A DNA stretch of 64,000 nt from Dokdonella_A ginsengisoli (GTDB taxonomy: Bacteria; Pseudomonadota; Gammaproteobacteria; Xanthomonadales; Rhodanobacteraceae). The notes under the pieces are model-generated. The model saw only the letters and a list, made by a program, of their open reading frames with translations. It was not told the origin of the DNA and did not search any database. Numbering within the stretch: the stretch's first letter is position 1; each line of letters starts with the position of its first letter. The position numbers and the translations under genes were made by a program. Shown one piece after another: positions 1-8,562 of this stretch. Where the stretch lies: the NCBI RefSeq assembly GCF_042652785.1, contig NZ_JBHSHD010000005.1, forward strand, positions 62,001-126,000. The letters run 5' to 3'.

Positions 1-9
1 CAAGGTCGG

Positions 10-984
10 CTAGCCGTCACCGGAGCGTCGCGCGTAGCGCTGCGCGAGCATCGCGCAGGCCATCAGCTGCACCTGATGGAACAGCATCACCGGCAGCACC
101 AGCATGCCGAGCGCCGGATTGCCGGCGAACAGGATCTTCGCCATCGGCACGCCGCTGGCCAGGCTCTTCTTCGAGCCGCAGAACACCACCGCGATCTCGT
201 CCGCGCGCGAGAAACCCAGGCGCCGGCTGAGCACGGTGGTCGTCGCCAGCACGATCGCCAGCAGCAGCACGACCACCGCCAGCAGGCCGAGCAGCGCGAG
301 CGGCGGCACCAGGTGCCACAGTCCTTCGACCACCGAGGCGCTGAAGGCGACGTAGACCACCAGCAGCACGGTGCCGCGATCGGTATAGGACAGCACGCCG
401 CGCCAGCGCTCGATCGCGCTGCCGATCCACGGCCGCAGCAGATGCCCGGCGAGGAACGGCACCAGCAGCTGCAGCACGATGTCGCCGATCGCGCGCAGCG
501 GCGAGGTGCCTTCGCCGCGCGTGGTCAGCAGCAGCGCGACCAGCAGCGGCGTGACGAACACGCCGGCGAGATTGGACAGCGAGGCCGCGCAGACCGCGGC
601 CGGTACGTTGCCGCGCGCGATCGCCGTGAACGCGATCGACGACTGCACCGTCGACGGCAGACAGCACAGGTAGAGCAGGCCGGGATAGAGCGCCGGCGTG
701 GCGACGGCGGTCGCCAGCGGCTTCAGCACGAGCCCGAGCAGCGGAAACAGCGCGAACGTGCAGGCCAGCACCAGCAGGTGCAGTTTCCAGTTCGTCAGTC
801 CGGCGAGGATCGCTTCGCGCGGCAGCCGCGCGCCGTGCAGGAAGAACAGCACGGCGATGCCGGCGACCGTCAGATGATCGAACGCCACCGCCACGCGCCC
901 CTCGCACGGCAGCAGTGCGGCGAGCGCCACGGTGGCGAACAGGGCGAGGGTGAAGCCGTCGAAGAGGGTGCGCAGGAATTTCAC
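10..984 (-). CDS. SBF-like (YfeH-type) sodium-dependent transporter
   Basis: A 324-residue inner-membrane protein of the bile acid:sodium symporter superfamily, SBF-like branch. It is almost wholly hydrophobic, with about nine to ten membrane segments from residue 8 to 315. The late motif GSKKSLASGVPMAKILFAG (about residues 272-290) is typical of the YfeH/PSE subgroup, and the length matches that family. Its substrate cannot be told from sequence; bile acid itself is unlikely in a free-living bacterium. It reads away from the repeat-rich spacer at 985-1291 and looks monocistronic here, but its downstream side is cut by the window edge. Family call is strong, function is open. Confidence 0.88.
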   Translation of the reverse strand: MKFLRTLFDGFTLALFATVALAALLPCEGRVAVAFDHLTVAGIAVLFFLHGARLPREAILAGLTNWKLHLLVLACTFALFPLLGLVLKPLATAVATPALYPGLLYLCCLPSTVQSSIAFTAIARGNVPAAVCAASLSNLAGVFVTPLLVALLLTTRGEGTSPLRAIGDIVLQLLVPFLAGHLLRPWIGSAIERWRGVLSYTDRGTVLLVVYVAFSASVVEGLWHLVPPLALLGLLAVVVLLLAIVLATTTVLSRRLGFSRADEIAVVFCGSKKSLASGVPMAKILFAGNPALGMLVLPVMLFHQVQLMACAMLAQRYARRSGDG

Positions 985-1062
985 GAGGATATTGGCTTGG
1001 AGAAAGCTGAGGTCGGTGGGACTCGTGTGCGATCACCGTGGGTAGCCGCTGGTTGCCGTTGC

Positions 1063-1266
1063 CTCTCCCGCAAGAGGGAGAGGGAGAACAGCAGCGCTGC
1101 CTTCGCCGTCACCTCTCCCGCTCGCGGGAGAGGTCGCGCCGCAGGCGCGGGTGAGGGAAGCCGGAGCGCAGCGCTCCGATGCCCCTCACCCCGGCCCTCT
1201 CCCGCGAGCGGGAGAGGGAGAACAGCACCGCTGATTTGTCGTTGCCTCTCCCGCATGCGGGAGAGG
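1063..1266. repeat. Cluster of four CTCTCCCGC palindromes
   Basis: The 307-base spacer between the SBF-like gene and the S9 peptidase gene holds four short inverted repeats with the core CTCTCCCGC-NN-GCGGGAGAG: 1063-1082 (imperfect), 1111-1134 (perfect, 11-base arms), 1195-1218 (perfect, 11-base arms) and 1245-1266 (perfect, 10-base arms). GTGAGGG/CCCTCAC stretches lie between copies. The same family recurs at 35.84-36.07 kb. They look like REP-type intergenic repeats; no gene is visible in this spacer. Confidence 0.85.
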
Positions 1267-1291
1267 AAGCAAATCCTTCCGGACCCGGCGC

Positions 1292-3253
1292 TCATCCGCC
1301 GATCAAGTATTTCTGCCAGAACAGCATCGTCGCCGCGCGGAAGTAGTCGACGTTCGGCTTCTTGCGGAAGCCGTGGCCCTCGTCGTCGAACTCGAGGAAC
1401 CACACGTCGCCGCCGTTGCCGCGCACGGTGCGGACGATCTGCGCCGCCTCGCTGGCCGGCACGCGCGGATCGTTCGCGCCCTGCGCGACGAACAGCGGCC
1501 TGGTGATCGCCTTCGCGTTCGTCGTCGGCGAGATCTTCTCGAGGAAGGCCTTCATCTTCGGATCGCGCTCGTCGCCGTATTCGGCGCGGCGCAGGTCGCG
1601 GCGGTAGTTCTCGGTGTTCTCGAGGAAGGTCACGAAGTTGGAGATGCCGACGATGTCGACGCCGGCGCGCAGGCGCGCGTCGTAGTGCGTCATCGTCGCC
1701 AGCACCATGTAGCCGCCGTAGGAGCCGCCGTAGACGGCGACGCGCTGCGCGTCGAGTTCGGGCTGTGTGCCGATCCAGTCGAGCAGGGCGCCGATGTCCT
1801 TGACCGAATCCTCGCGCTTGAAGCCGTTGTCGAGCAGCAGGTAGCTCTTGCCGTAGCCGGACGAGCCGCGCACGTTGGGCACCAGCACCGCGACGCCGAG
1901 CTGGTCGACGAGGAACTGGATCTCGGCGCTGAACACCGGCCGCGCCTGCGCCTCGGGGCCGCCGTGGATCTGGATCACCACCGGCACCTTCTTCTGCGCC
2001 GCCGCCTTCGGCCGGTAGTAGAACGCCGGGATCGTGCGCGGCTTGCCGCCGGCCTTGTCGAAGGTGGCGAAGCGCACCAGCTCGGGCGAGGCGAATTTCG
2101 ACGCGTCCAGTCCGCCGACCTCGCTCTCGGTCCAGCGCGCGACCGCGTTCGCCTCCGGATCGACCGTGTAGACGTCGCTCGGCGACACGGCCGAGTTGAG
2201 CGAGAACGCGATGCGCTTTCCGTCCGGGCTGAACTCGACGCTGCCGATGACGCCCTTCGGCAGGGCCGGCAGCGGCAGCTCCTTGCGCGTGGCCGTGTCG
2301 AGCAGGTGCAGCACGCCGAAGCCGTCCTCGTTGCTGACGAAGGCCAGGCGCCGGCCGTCGGCGGACAGCGCGTAGTCCTCGACGTCCCAGGCGATGCCGG
2401 CGCTGAGCGCGGCGACCTTGCCGGTCTTGAAGTCGTGGAAGCGCAGCGTGCGGAATTCGTTTTCCTCGTCGGAGGTGAAGTACGCGCCGCTGCCGTCCGG
2501 CGCGAACTTGAACGCGCCGAACGAGGCCTTGCCGCCGTCGACCGGGAACAGCGTCAGCTTGCCGCTGTCGAGGTCGACGACGCCCGGGCGGATCTCGTTG
2601 ATCGAGACGAACTGCTGCACCAGCAGCTGCTTGCCGTCCGGCGAGAAGTCGCTCGCGCCCCAGCTGCCGCCTTCGGCCACCACGGCCTTCTTCGCGCCGC
2701 TGTCCAGGTCGAGCACCCACACGTCGGTGTCCTTGCCGTTGCGCGCGGTGCTGCTGTAGGCCAGCCGCGCGCCGTCGCGCGACCACAGCGGGCCGTCGTT
2801 GCGCGACTTGCCGTCGGTCAGCAGTTTCGTCTCGCGCGTGCCCAGGTCGAACCAGTACAGCTGCCAGAACTCCGATCCACCGACGTCCTTGCCGAACACG
2901 AAGCCGTCGCGCTTCGGGTTCGCGGCGATCGCGGCGATCGGCTCGTCGTAGAACGTCAGCTGTTCGCGCGCGCCGCCGGGCGTCTTCACGCGATGCACCT
3001 GCGTGGTGTTGGCGAAGCGCGTGCCGACCAGCAGGCCCGAGCCGTCGGCGATCCAGCCGCCGAGTCCGGCGTTGCGCGTGTTGGCGTAGCGCTGCAGCCG
3101 CTCGCTCAGTGCCGCTGGAATCTCGGGAATGTTCTCGCTGACGCGATTGCCGCGCTCCACGCGCTGCACCTCGGCGGCGCCGGCCGGGATGCAGGCGAGC
3201 GCGCCGGCGAGGGCGAGGATCGTGAGGGCGGGGCGTCGTCGGAAGTGTCGCAT
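1292..3253 (-). CDS. Secreted S9-family prolyl oligopeptidase-like peptidase
   Basis: A 653-residue exported serine peptidase of the S9 family. A signal peptide (ALAGALACIPAGAA, to about residue 26) leads into a beta-propeller with repeated WSRDGARLAYSS-type blades, then a C-terminal alpha/beta-hydrolase domain. The nucleophile motif GGSYGGY sits near residue 511, the acid in GANDPR near 594 and the histidine in DEGHGF near 627, so the triad is complete. The open frame runs further upstream, but the ATG at 3253 gives a clean signal peptide and has GGAGA nearby. It is divergent from the TonB-dependent receptor at 3507, which suggests joint use in peptide breakdown and uptake (inference). Confidence 0.93.
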   Translation of the reverse strand: MRHFRRRPALTILALAGALACIPAGAAEVQRVERGNRVSENIPEIPAALSERLQRYANTRNAGLGGWIADGSGLLVGTRFANTTQVHRVKTPGGAREQLTFYDEPIAAIAANPKRDGFVFGKDVGGSEFWQLYWFDLGTRETKLLTDGKSRNDGPLWSRDGARLAYSSTARNGKDTDVWVLDLDSGAKKAVVAEGGSWGASDFSPDGKQLLVQQFVSINEIRPGVVDLDSGKLTLFPVDGGKASFGAFKFAPDGSGAYFTSDEENEFRTLRFHDFKTGKVAALSAGIAWDVEDYALSADGRRLAFVSNEDGFGVLHLLDTATRKELPLPALPKGVIGSVEFSPDGKRIAFSLNSAVSPSDVYTVDPEANAVARWTESEVGGLDASKFASPELVRFATFDKAGGKPRTIPAFYYRPKAAAQKKVPVVIQIHGGPEAQARPVFSAEIQFLVDQLGVAVLVPNVRGSSGYGKSYLLLDNGFKREDSVKDIGALLDWIGTQPELDAQRVAVYGGSYGGYMVLATMTHYDARLRAGVDIVGISNFVTFLENTENYRRDLRRAEYGDERDPKMKAFLEKISPTTNAKAITRPLFVAQGANDPRVPASEAAQIVRTVRGNGGDVWFLEFDDEGHGFRKKPNVDYFRAATMLFWQKYLIGG

Positions 3254-3417
3254 CGGGGTCTCCGGCAATCGTGGAACGCGCAGGGTAGCGTGTTGCGGCG
3301 TGCTCGGCGTCGACGCCGAGCGGCGTCCGCTCGAGGACGTCGCCGCGCCGCTGTCGCGTGTGGACTCCTGAAGGCCGCTCTGTCTTCGTGCGCTACGGCA
3401 CGGATTCAGACTAAAAC

Positions 3418-3441
3418 ATCGTACGAATGGTTTCATACGAT
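3418..3441. promoter_or_regulatory. Candidate operator, near-perfect inverted repeat
   Basis: ATCGTACGAA (3418-3427), a 4-base spacer, then TTCATACGAT (3432-3441): 9 of 10 arm positions pair. It is an A/T-richer island in the 253-base divergent spacer between the S9 peptidase and the TonB-dependent receptor, 65 bases before the receptor start. The size and symmetry suit a dimeric repressor or activator; the binding protein is unknown. Confidence 0.5.
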
Positions 3442-3506
3442 TTTCATCGGAGCTACCATCGCCGGGCGGAAGCGTTGCAGCTGGTTTCACCCCGGGGGGC
3501 CATGCC

Positions 3507-6380
3507 ATGCGGAAGAGCCGTGCGAAATTCGCACTCGTCGCGTTGACGCTGGCGGGCGCGCCGGCGGCGGCGCAGGACCCGGCGCCGGAGGAGCGGCCGG
3601 CGGGCAATCCCAAGGAAGCCACCGTGCTGCAGCCGATCGAGGTGGTCGGCTCGCACATCCGCAGGATCGACGTCGAGACACGCCATCCGCTGCTGACGAT
3701 CGAGCGCGCCGAGCTGCTGCGCACCGGTCTCACCGACGTGGCGGACATCCTGCAGACGATCACCGCCAACGGGCAGACGCAGAACCGCAACATCAACAAC
3801 GGCGGTACCGGCGAGCTGCGCGTGAACCTGCGCAGCCTCGGCAGCCATCGCACGCTGGTGCTGGTCAACGGCCAGCGCTGGGCCGCCGCACTCGACGGCG
3901 GCGTCGACCTCAGCGCGATTCCGCTGGCGCTGGTCGAGCGCGTGGAGGTGCTCAAGGACGGTGCCTCGGCGATCTACGGCTCCGACGCGATCGCCGGCGT
4001 GATCAACATCGTCACGCGGCGCGACTTCGACGGCGCGGAGCTGGGCGCCTACGTCGGCCAGTACGACCAGGACGACGGCCTGCGCCGCTCCTACGACCTG
4101 AGCTTCGGCCGCGCCAGTGACGGCTGGAGTGCGGCGATGGGACTGGAATACGAACGCTACGATCCGGTGCTGGCCGGCAACCGCGAGATTTCCGGCACGC
4201 CGCTGCCCGACCTGCCGGCCGCGGCGACCGGCTCGTCGGCGACGCCGTACACGAGCCTCACGCTGGCGGGCGGCGGGCCGCTGCGCCTGATCGACGGACG
4301 CAGCGGCACGTCGCCGGACGATTTCCGTCCGTTCGATTCGCGGCGCGACAACTACAACTACCAGTCGACCACGTACCTGCAGACGCCGGCCGGGCGCAAG
4401 GCGGCGTTCGCGCAGGGCCGCTACGAGATCAGCCCGAGCCTGGCCCTGGTCGGCGACCTGCTCTACAACCGCCGCACGTCCTCGCAGCAGCTGGCGCCGC
4501 CGGTGGTGCTGTTCTCGCCGTATGCCAGCGGGCCCGAGTCGCTGCTGTCGATCTCGCCGGACAATCTCTACAACCCGTTCGGCGAACCGGTGATCGCCGC
4601 GCAGCGGCGCCTGGTCGAAGCGGGGCCGCGGCGCTTCGAGCAGTCCGTCGACACCAAACGAGCGCACCTGGGGCTCGACGGCCTGGCCTCGCTGGCCGGG
4701 CGCGAGGTGGCCTGGGGCGCGGACTTCACCTGGATCCGCGCCGACGAGCGCTCGTCGACCGATCCGTACTTCGACAACCGCGCTCTCGCGCTGGCGATCG
4801 GGCCGTCGTTCCGCGACGCCGCCGGCGCCGCGCACTGCGGCACGCCGCAGGCACCGGTCGCCGGCTGCGTGCCGATGGACCTGTTCGGCCCGCCCGGCTC
4901 GATCACGCCGGACATGCTCGCCTACATCCGGCGCGTCACGCACGCGAGCCGCCGCGCGGACCTGCACGACTTCAACCTGCACGCGAGCAGCACGCTGTTC
5001 GAGCTGCCGGCCGGTGCGGTCGCCGTTGCGGCGGGCCTGGAGCATCGCCGCGAACGCGGCGAGGAGCGCATCGATGCGCTGATCCGCAGCGGCAACGCGA
5101 ACGGCAGCGGCGGCGGCTCGATCGAGCCGACCCGCGGCAGCGACCGCGTCGAGGAGGCCTACGTGGAATTGGAGGTCCCGCTGCTGAAGGACCTGCCGCT
5201 GGCGCGCAGCCTCGACGTGTCGCTGGCCTCGCGCTACTCGCGCTATTCGCAGTTCGGCAGCACGACCAACTCGCAGTTCGGCCTGCGCTGGAAACCGTTC
5301 GACGACCTGCTCGTGCGCGGCAACTATTCGGAAGGCTTCCGCGCGCCGAGCCTGTTCGAGCTGTTCGCCGGAGCGCAGGTCAACACCGGCCAATTTTTTG
5401 ACCCGTGCGTGGCCGCCAACGAATCGGGTCCTTCGGTGCTCGCGCGCTGCCGTGCGCTCGGCGTTCCGGCCGATGTGCAGGACCCGCAGGCGGTCGAGGT
5501 CACGGTGGCCGGCAATCCGAAGCTGCAGCCGGAGACGGCGACGACGCGCACGCTGGGCCTGGTCTATTCGCCGCAGTGGCTGGAAGGACTGCAGGCGAGC
5601 CTGGACTGGTACCGCATCGAGCTGCGCGGCTCGATCCAGCAGGTCGACGCCGGTTCGGTCCTCGACGACTGCTACCTGCGCGCCGACCGCACCGCCTGCG
5701 CGCAGATCCGGCGCGGCGCCGACGGCACGCTGGCCGGCATCGTGCAGATGCCGCGCAACCTGCCGGGCGGGCTGGAGACCGAAGGCTTCGACTTCGGCGC
5801 CCTGTACCGCCGGCCCACCGCGATCGGCGACTTCACGCTGCGCTGGGAGAATTCCTACGTGAGCTACTTCGGGCAGATCGGCCAGCCCGACCGCCTCGCG
5901 CCGCTGGCCGACGGCTCGCTCGCGCAGGGCAACGCGGTCGGGCAGAACTCGGCCGCGTTCGGTACGGTGTGGCGCCTGCGCTCGGTGCTCGCCCTGGCCT
6001 GGCAGCGCGAACGCTGGAGCGCGAGCATCGCCGCGCGCTACTTCTCGTCGATCCAGGAAGACTGCAGCGGCGTGCTGTTCTACGCGCAGCGCATCGGCGA
6101 CCCGGCGCTGCGCAACCTGTGCTCGCAGCCGGACCGCATCGTCGAACAGGACGATTCCGGCATCGGTCAGCCGGCGCCGCGCAATCGCGTCGGCAGCGTG
6201 ACCTTCTTCGATCTCGATCTGGGCTGGACCGCGCCGTGGGGCGGCCACGTCGCGCTCGGCGTGCGCAACGCGTTCGACCGCGGTCCGCCGGTGTCGTATT
6301 CGGCCGGGTTCCGCGGCTTCTTCGCCGACTACGACCTGCCCGGACGCTTCTGGTACGCCAGCTACCGGCAACGCTTCTGA
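3507..6380 (+). CDS. TonB-dependent outer-membrane receptor
   Basis: A 957-residue outer-membrane receptor. It has a signal peptide ending near GAPAAAQ (residue 22), a TonB-box-like IEVVGSHI segment (about 45-52), a plug domain to about residue 170 (RVEVLKDGASAIYGSDAIAG is the classic plug signature), then a long 22-strand-type barrel ending in an aromatic strand with C-terminal phenylalanine (YASYRQRF). The body resembles the receptor at 40685 (shared SVDTK/SVDTR, VAAGLEHR and EGFRAPS blocks). Large receptors of this type are expanded in Lysobacterales and often import peptides or glycans. The divergent S9 peptidase and downstream M19-like gene favour peptide uptake (inference). A GGGGG stretch precedes the ATG. 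Confidence 0.95.
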   Translation: MRKSRAKFALVALTLAGAPAAAQDPAPEERPAGNPKEATVLQPIEVVGSHIRRIDVETRHPLLTIERAELLRTGLTDVADILQTITANGQTQNRNINNGGTGELRVNLRSLGSHRTLVLVNGQRWAAALDGGVDLSAIPLALVERVEVLKDGASAIYGSDAIAGVINIVTRRDFDGAELGAYVGQYDQDDGLRRSYDLSFGRASDGWSAAMGLEYERYDPVLAGNREISGTPLPDLPAAATGSSATPYTSLTLAGGGPLRLIDGRSGTSPDDFRPFDSRRDNYNYQSTTYLQTPAGRKAAFAQGRYEISPSLALVGDLLYNRRTSSQQLAPPVVLFSPYASGPESLLSISPDNLYNPFGEPVIAAQRRLVEAGPRRFEQSVDTKRAHLGLDGLASLAGREVAWGADFTWIRADERSSTDPYFDNRALALAIGPSFRDAAGAAHCGTPQAPVAGCVPMDLFGPPGSITPDMLAYIRRVTHASRRADLHDFNLHASSTLFELPAGAVAVAAGLEHRRERGEERIDALIRSGNANGSGGGSIEPTRGSDRVEEAYVELEVPLLKDLPLARSLDVSLASRYSRYSQFGSTTNSQFGLRWKPFDDLLVRGNYSEGFRAPSLFELFAGAQVNTGQFFDPCVAANESGPSVLARCRALGVPADVQDPQAVEVTVAGNPKLQPETATTRTLGLVYSPQWLEGLQASLDWYRIELRGSIQQVDAGSVLDDCYLRADRTACAQIRRGADGTLAGIVQMPRNLPGGLETEGFDFGALYRRPTAIGDFTLRWENSYVSYFGQIGQPDRLAPLADGSLAQGNAVGQNSAAFGTVWRLRSVLALAWQRERWSASIAARYFSSIQEDCSGVLFYAQRIGDPALRNLCSQPDRIVEQDDSGIGQPAPRNRVGSVTFFDLDLGWTAPWGGHVALGVRNAFDRGPPVSYSAGFRGFFADYDLPGRFWYASYRQRF

Positions 6381-6422
6381 ACGCGCGCGGCGCGCAATCC
6401 GATCATCGAGGAGGAAAACGGG

Positions 6423-7556
6423 ATGACGACACGACGCGAGGTACTGGCCATGGCCGCCGCGGCGGGCGCTGCGGGCCTGCTCGCGCGCTCCGGCTACGGG
6501 CGCGCGGAAACGGCCGCGTGGAAACCGTTCCGCGACACCGTCGCGGTCGACGGCGAGGGCGGGCTGTTCATGCTGCTGTCGGCCACCGACGAGGAAGACG
6601 CCGCCGACCTCGCCGCCGCGCGCGCCAGCGGCCTGGCCGGCGCGCTGCTCACGGTCGCGCCGAACTCGCGCTTCCGCTACGACGTGGAAGGATTCGAGAA
6701 GACCAAGGAGCTGCTCGCCAACTGCCGGCGCAAGATCGCCGCGCATCCGGACGCGCTGCTGCTCGTCGACACCGCGGCGGACCTGGAGCGCGCGCGGCGC
6801 GAGCGCCGGCTCGGCGTGATCCCGCGCTTCCAGGGCTGCGAGCCGCTGGGCGAGCACCTCGACCGCGTGCCGCTGTTCCGCGAGCTGGGCGTGCGCGTGA
6901 TCCAGCTGACCCAGGCCAGGCGCAATCTCGCCGCCGACGACTGCATGGAGGCCAACGACGGCGGCCTCAGCGCATTCGGCCACAAGGTGGTGGAGGAGCT
7001 GAACGCGCGGAAGGTGGTGGTCGACCTCGCGCACGGCTCGCCGCGCACGATCGCCGAGGGCATTCGCGCGTCGAAGGCGCCGGTGCTGATCAGCCACACC
7101 GGCTGCCGCGCGCTGGCCGACGTGCCGCGCAATACCGGCGACGACAACCTGCGCGCGCTGGCCGACCGCGGCGGCGTCGCCGGCATCGTGTTCTGGCCGT
7201 ACCTGCGCACCGACCGGCAGCCGATGGCGGCCGATGTGGTCGCCCACATCGAACACGCGATCAAGGTCTGCGGCGAGGACCACGTCGGCATCGGCACCGA
7301 CTGCGCGATCGCGCCGGTCGAGCGCACGCCGGAGTACGAGAAGCAGAACCGGGAGAACATCCAGGGCATGATCGAAAGCGGCTGGCTGAAGCAGAAGAGC
7401 GCCGACGGCGTGCACCTGTTCATCACCGACCTGAACGTGGCGAACCGCTTCGAGGTGCTCGCCGGTCTGCTGTCGGCGCGCGGCCATTCCGACGCGCGCA
7501 TCGCCAAGATCCTCGGCGGCAATTTCGCGCGCGTGTTCGGCGAGGTGTGGGGGTAG
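6423..7556 (+). CDS. Exported M19 (membrane dipeptidase)-like protein, atypical site
   Basis: A 377-residue homologue of the M19 dipeptidases. It starts with a twin-arginine-like leader (TTRREVLAMAAAAGAAG) and follows GAGGAGG 8 bases before the ATG. The M19 core is clear: DGGLSAFGHKVVEELN, VVDLAHGS, LISHTGCRAL, RNTGDDNLRAL and GIGTDC, so both late metal histidines (in DLAHGS and ISHTG) are present. The usual N-terminal HxD ligand pair is replaced by AVDGEGG, and the bridging glutamate of the 'EGG' motif is glutamine (RFQGCE). A binuclear zinc site is therefore doubtful. It lies 42 bases after the TonB-dependent receptor, very likely co-transcribed. Confidence 0.85.
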   Translation: MTTRREVLAMAAAAGAAGLLARSGYGRAETAAWKPFRDTVAVDGEGGLFMLLSATDEEDAADLAAARASGLAGALLTVAPNSRFRYDVEGFEKTKELLANCRRKIAAHPDALLLVDTAADLERARRERRLGVIPRFQGCEPLGEHLDRVPLFRELGVRVIQLTQARRNLAADDCMEANDGGLSAFGHKVVEELNARKVVVDLAHGSPRTIAEGIRASKAPVLISHTGCRALADVPRNTGDDNLRALADRGGVAGIVFWPYLRTDRQPMAADVVAHIEHAIKVCGEDHVGIGTDCAIAPVERTPEYEKQNRENIQGMIESGWLKQKSADGVHLFITDLNVANRFEVLAGLLSARGHSDARIAKILGGNFARVFGEVWG

Positions 7557-7591
7557 TAGACTGGCCGCGCCCGCGACTCGAGAGCGCCGCC

Positions 7592-8071
7592 ATGACCACG
7601 ATCTACGACTTCAGCGCGAAGACCATCGACGGCGACGAGCAGGGACTCGACGCCTACCGCGGCAAGACGATGCTGATCGTCAACGTCGCCTCGAAATGCG
7701 GCTTCACGCCGCAGTACGCCGGGCTCGAGGCCCTGTACGAGAAGTTCCAGGGCCAGGGCCTGGTGGTGCTGGGCTTTCCGTGCGACCAGTTCGGCCACCA
7801 GGAGCCCGGCGACGAGGCCGAGATCCGCAATTTCTGCTCGCTGAACTACGACGTGACCTTCCCGATGTTCGCCAAGATCGAGGTCAACGGCGCCGGTGCG
7901 CATCCGCTGTACCAGTTCCTCAAGAAGCAGGCCAAGGGCCTGCTCGGCAGCGAGTCGATCAAGTGGAACTTCACCAAGTTCCTGGTCGACAAGGAAGGAA
8001 GCGTGGTGCGCCGCTACGCGCCGACCGACACGCCGGAGAGCATCGGCAAGGATCTCGCCGCGCAGTTGTGA
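7592..8071 (+). CDS. Glutathione peroxidase family protein
   Basis: A 159-residue thiol peroxidase of the glutathione peroxidase family, reducing hydroperoxides. The peroxidatic cysteine is Cys36 in VASKCGFTP. The second signature reads GFPCDQFGHQEPG, with aspartate where asparagine is commoner. WNFTKFLVD supplies the conserved Trp and Asn. Cys82 in NFCSLNY is placed like the resolving cysteine of thioredoxin-dependent bacterial members, so thioredoxin rather than glutathione may be the reductant. There is no signal peptide, so it is cytoplasmic. The frame is open far upstream, but the ATG at 7592 matches the family length and follows the M19-like gene by 35 bases. Confidence 0.93.
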   Translation: MTTIYDFSAKTIDGDEQGLDAYRGKTMLIVNVASKCGFTPQYAGLEALYEKFQGQGLVVLGFPCDQFGHQEPGDEAEIRNFCSLNYDVTFPMFAKIEVNGAGAHPLYQFLKKQAKGLLGSESIKWNFTKFLVDKEGSVVRRYAPTDTPESIGKDLAAQL

Positions 8072-8098
8072 GTCCGTCCCCGACGCGCTGGCCGTCCG

Positions 8099-8491
8099 AT
8101 GATCCCGCCGCTGCTCGCCGCCCTCGGTCTCGCCACGGCCGGCGCGCCGCCGCCGGCGCTCAGCGTGACGTTCCCCGACCGCACCAACCCGAACTACTAC
8201 AACGTCATGACCTGCCGCGGCGCGCTCGTGCGGCGCACGCGCCTGCGCGTCGGCAGGGACGGCGCGCCGGCGACGAAGAACGGCGAGGTCGTGTTCCGCT
8301 GCGACGGTCCGATGACCACGCACGTCGAACGCATCGAGCGCGAACCCACGCACTATCGCGACACCGACTGGGCGTGGCGCTTCGAGAGCGCGGACGGGCG
8401 CGAGATCCTGTCCGGCTACGGCGCGAAGATGCTGTCGCCGCCGCGGCAGGGGCTGGGCTTCTACGTGCGCGAAGGCTACCTCGATCCGTGA
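8099..8491 (+). CDS. Small exported protein of unknown function
   Basis: A 130-residue protein I do not recognise. It has a short hydrophobic leader (LLAALGLATAGAPPPA, to about residue 20) and a compact domain with two cysteines (MTCRGAL, FRCDGPM) that could form a disulfide, and it ends in GFYVREGYLDP. Codon use matches its neighbours, and it starts 27 bases after the glutathione peroxidase stop, so it may share that transcript. Export to the periplasm is inferred from the leader. Confidence 0.65.
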   Translation: MIPPLLAALGLATAGAPPPALSVTFPDRTNPNYYNVMTCRGALVRRTRLRVGRDGAPATKNGEVVFRCDGPMTTHVERIEREPTHYRDTDWAWRFESADGREILSGYGAKMLSPPRQGLGFYVREGYLDP

Positions 8492-8562
8492 TCATCCACC
8501 GCGGCGCGGCGGTTGCGCCGTGCCGTTGACCCGACTCCGCCGCTGACCTCCTTCCGCCGCGC

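Noticed and set aside
1063..1266. CRISPR array
   Set aside because: The repeats are palindromes with unequal spacing and related sequence between them; there are no unique spacers and no cas genes.
3453..7487. A 1344-codon open frame on the minus strand
   Set aside because: Antisense to the TonB-dependent receptor and M19-like genes, which have clear family motifs; the frame itself has none.
5405..7591. Very long in-frame extension upstream of the glutathione peroxidase
   Set aside because: The extension overlaps the receptor and M19-like genes in another frame and is Arg-rich; the ATG at 7592 gives the full family protein.
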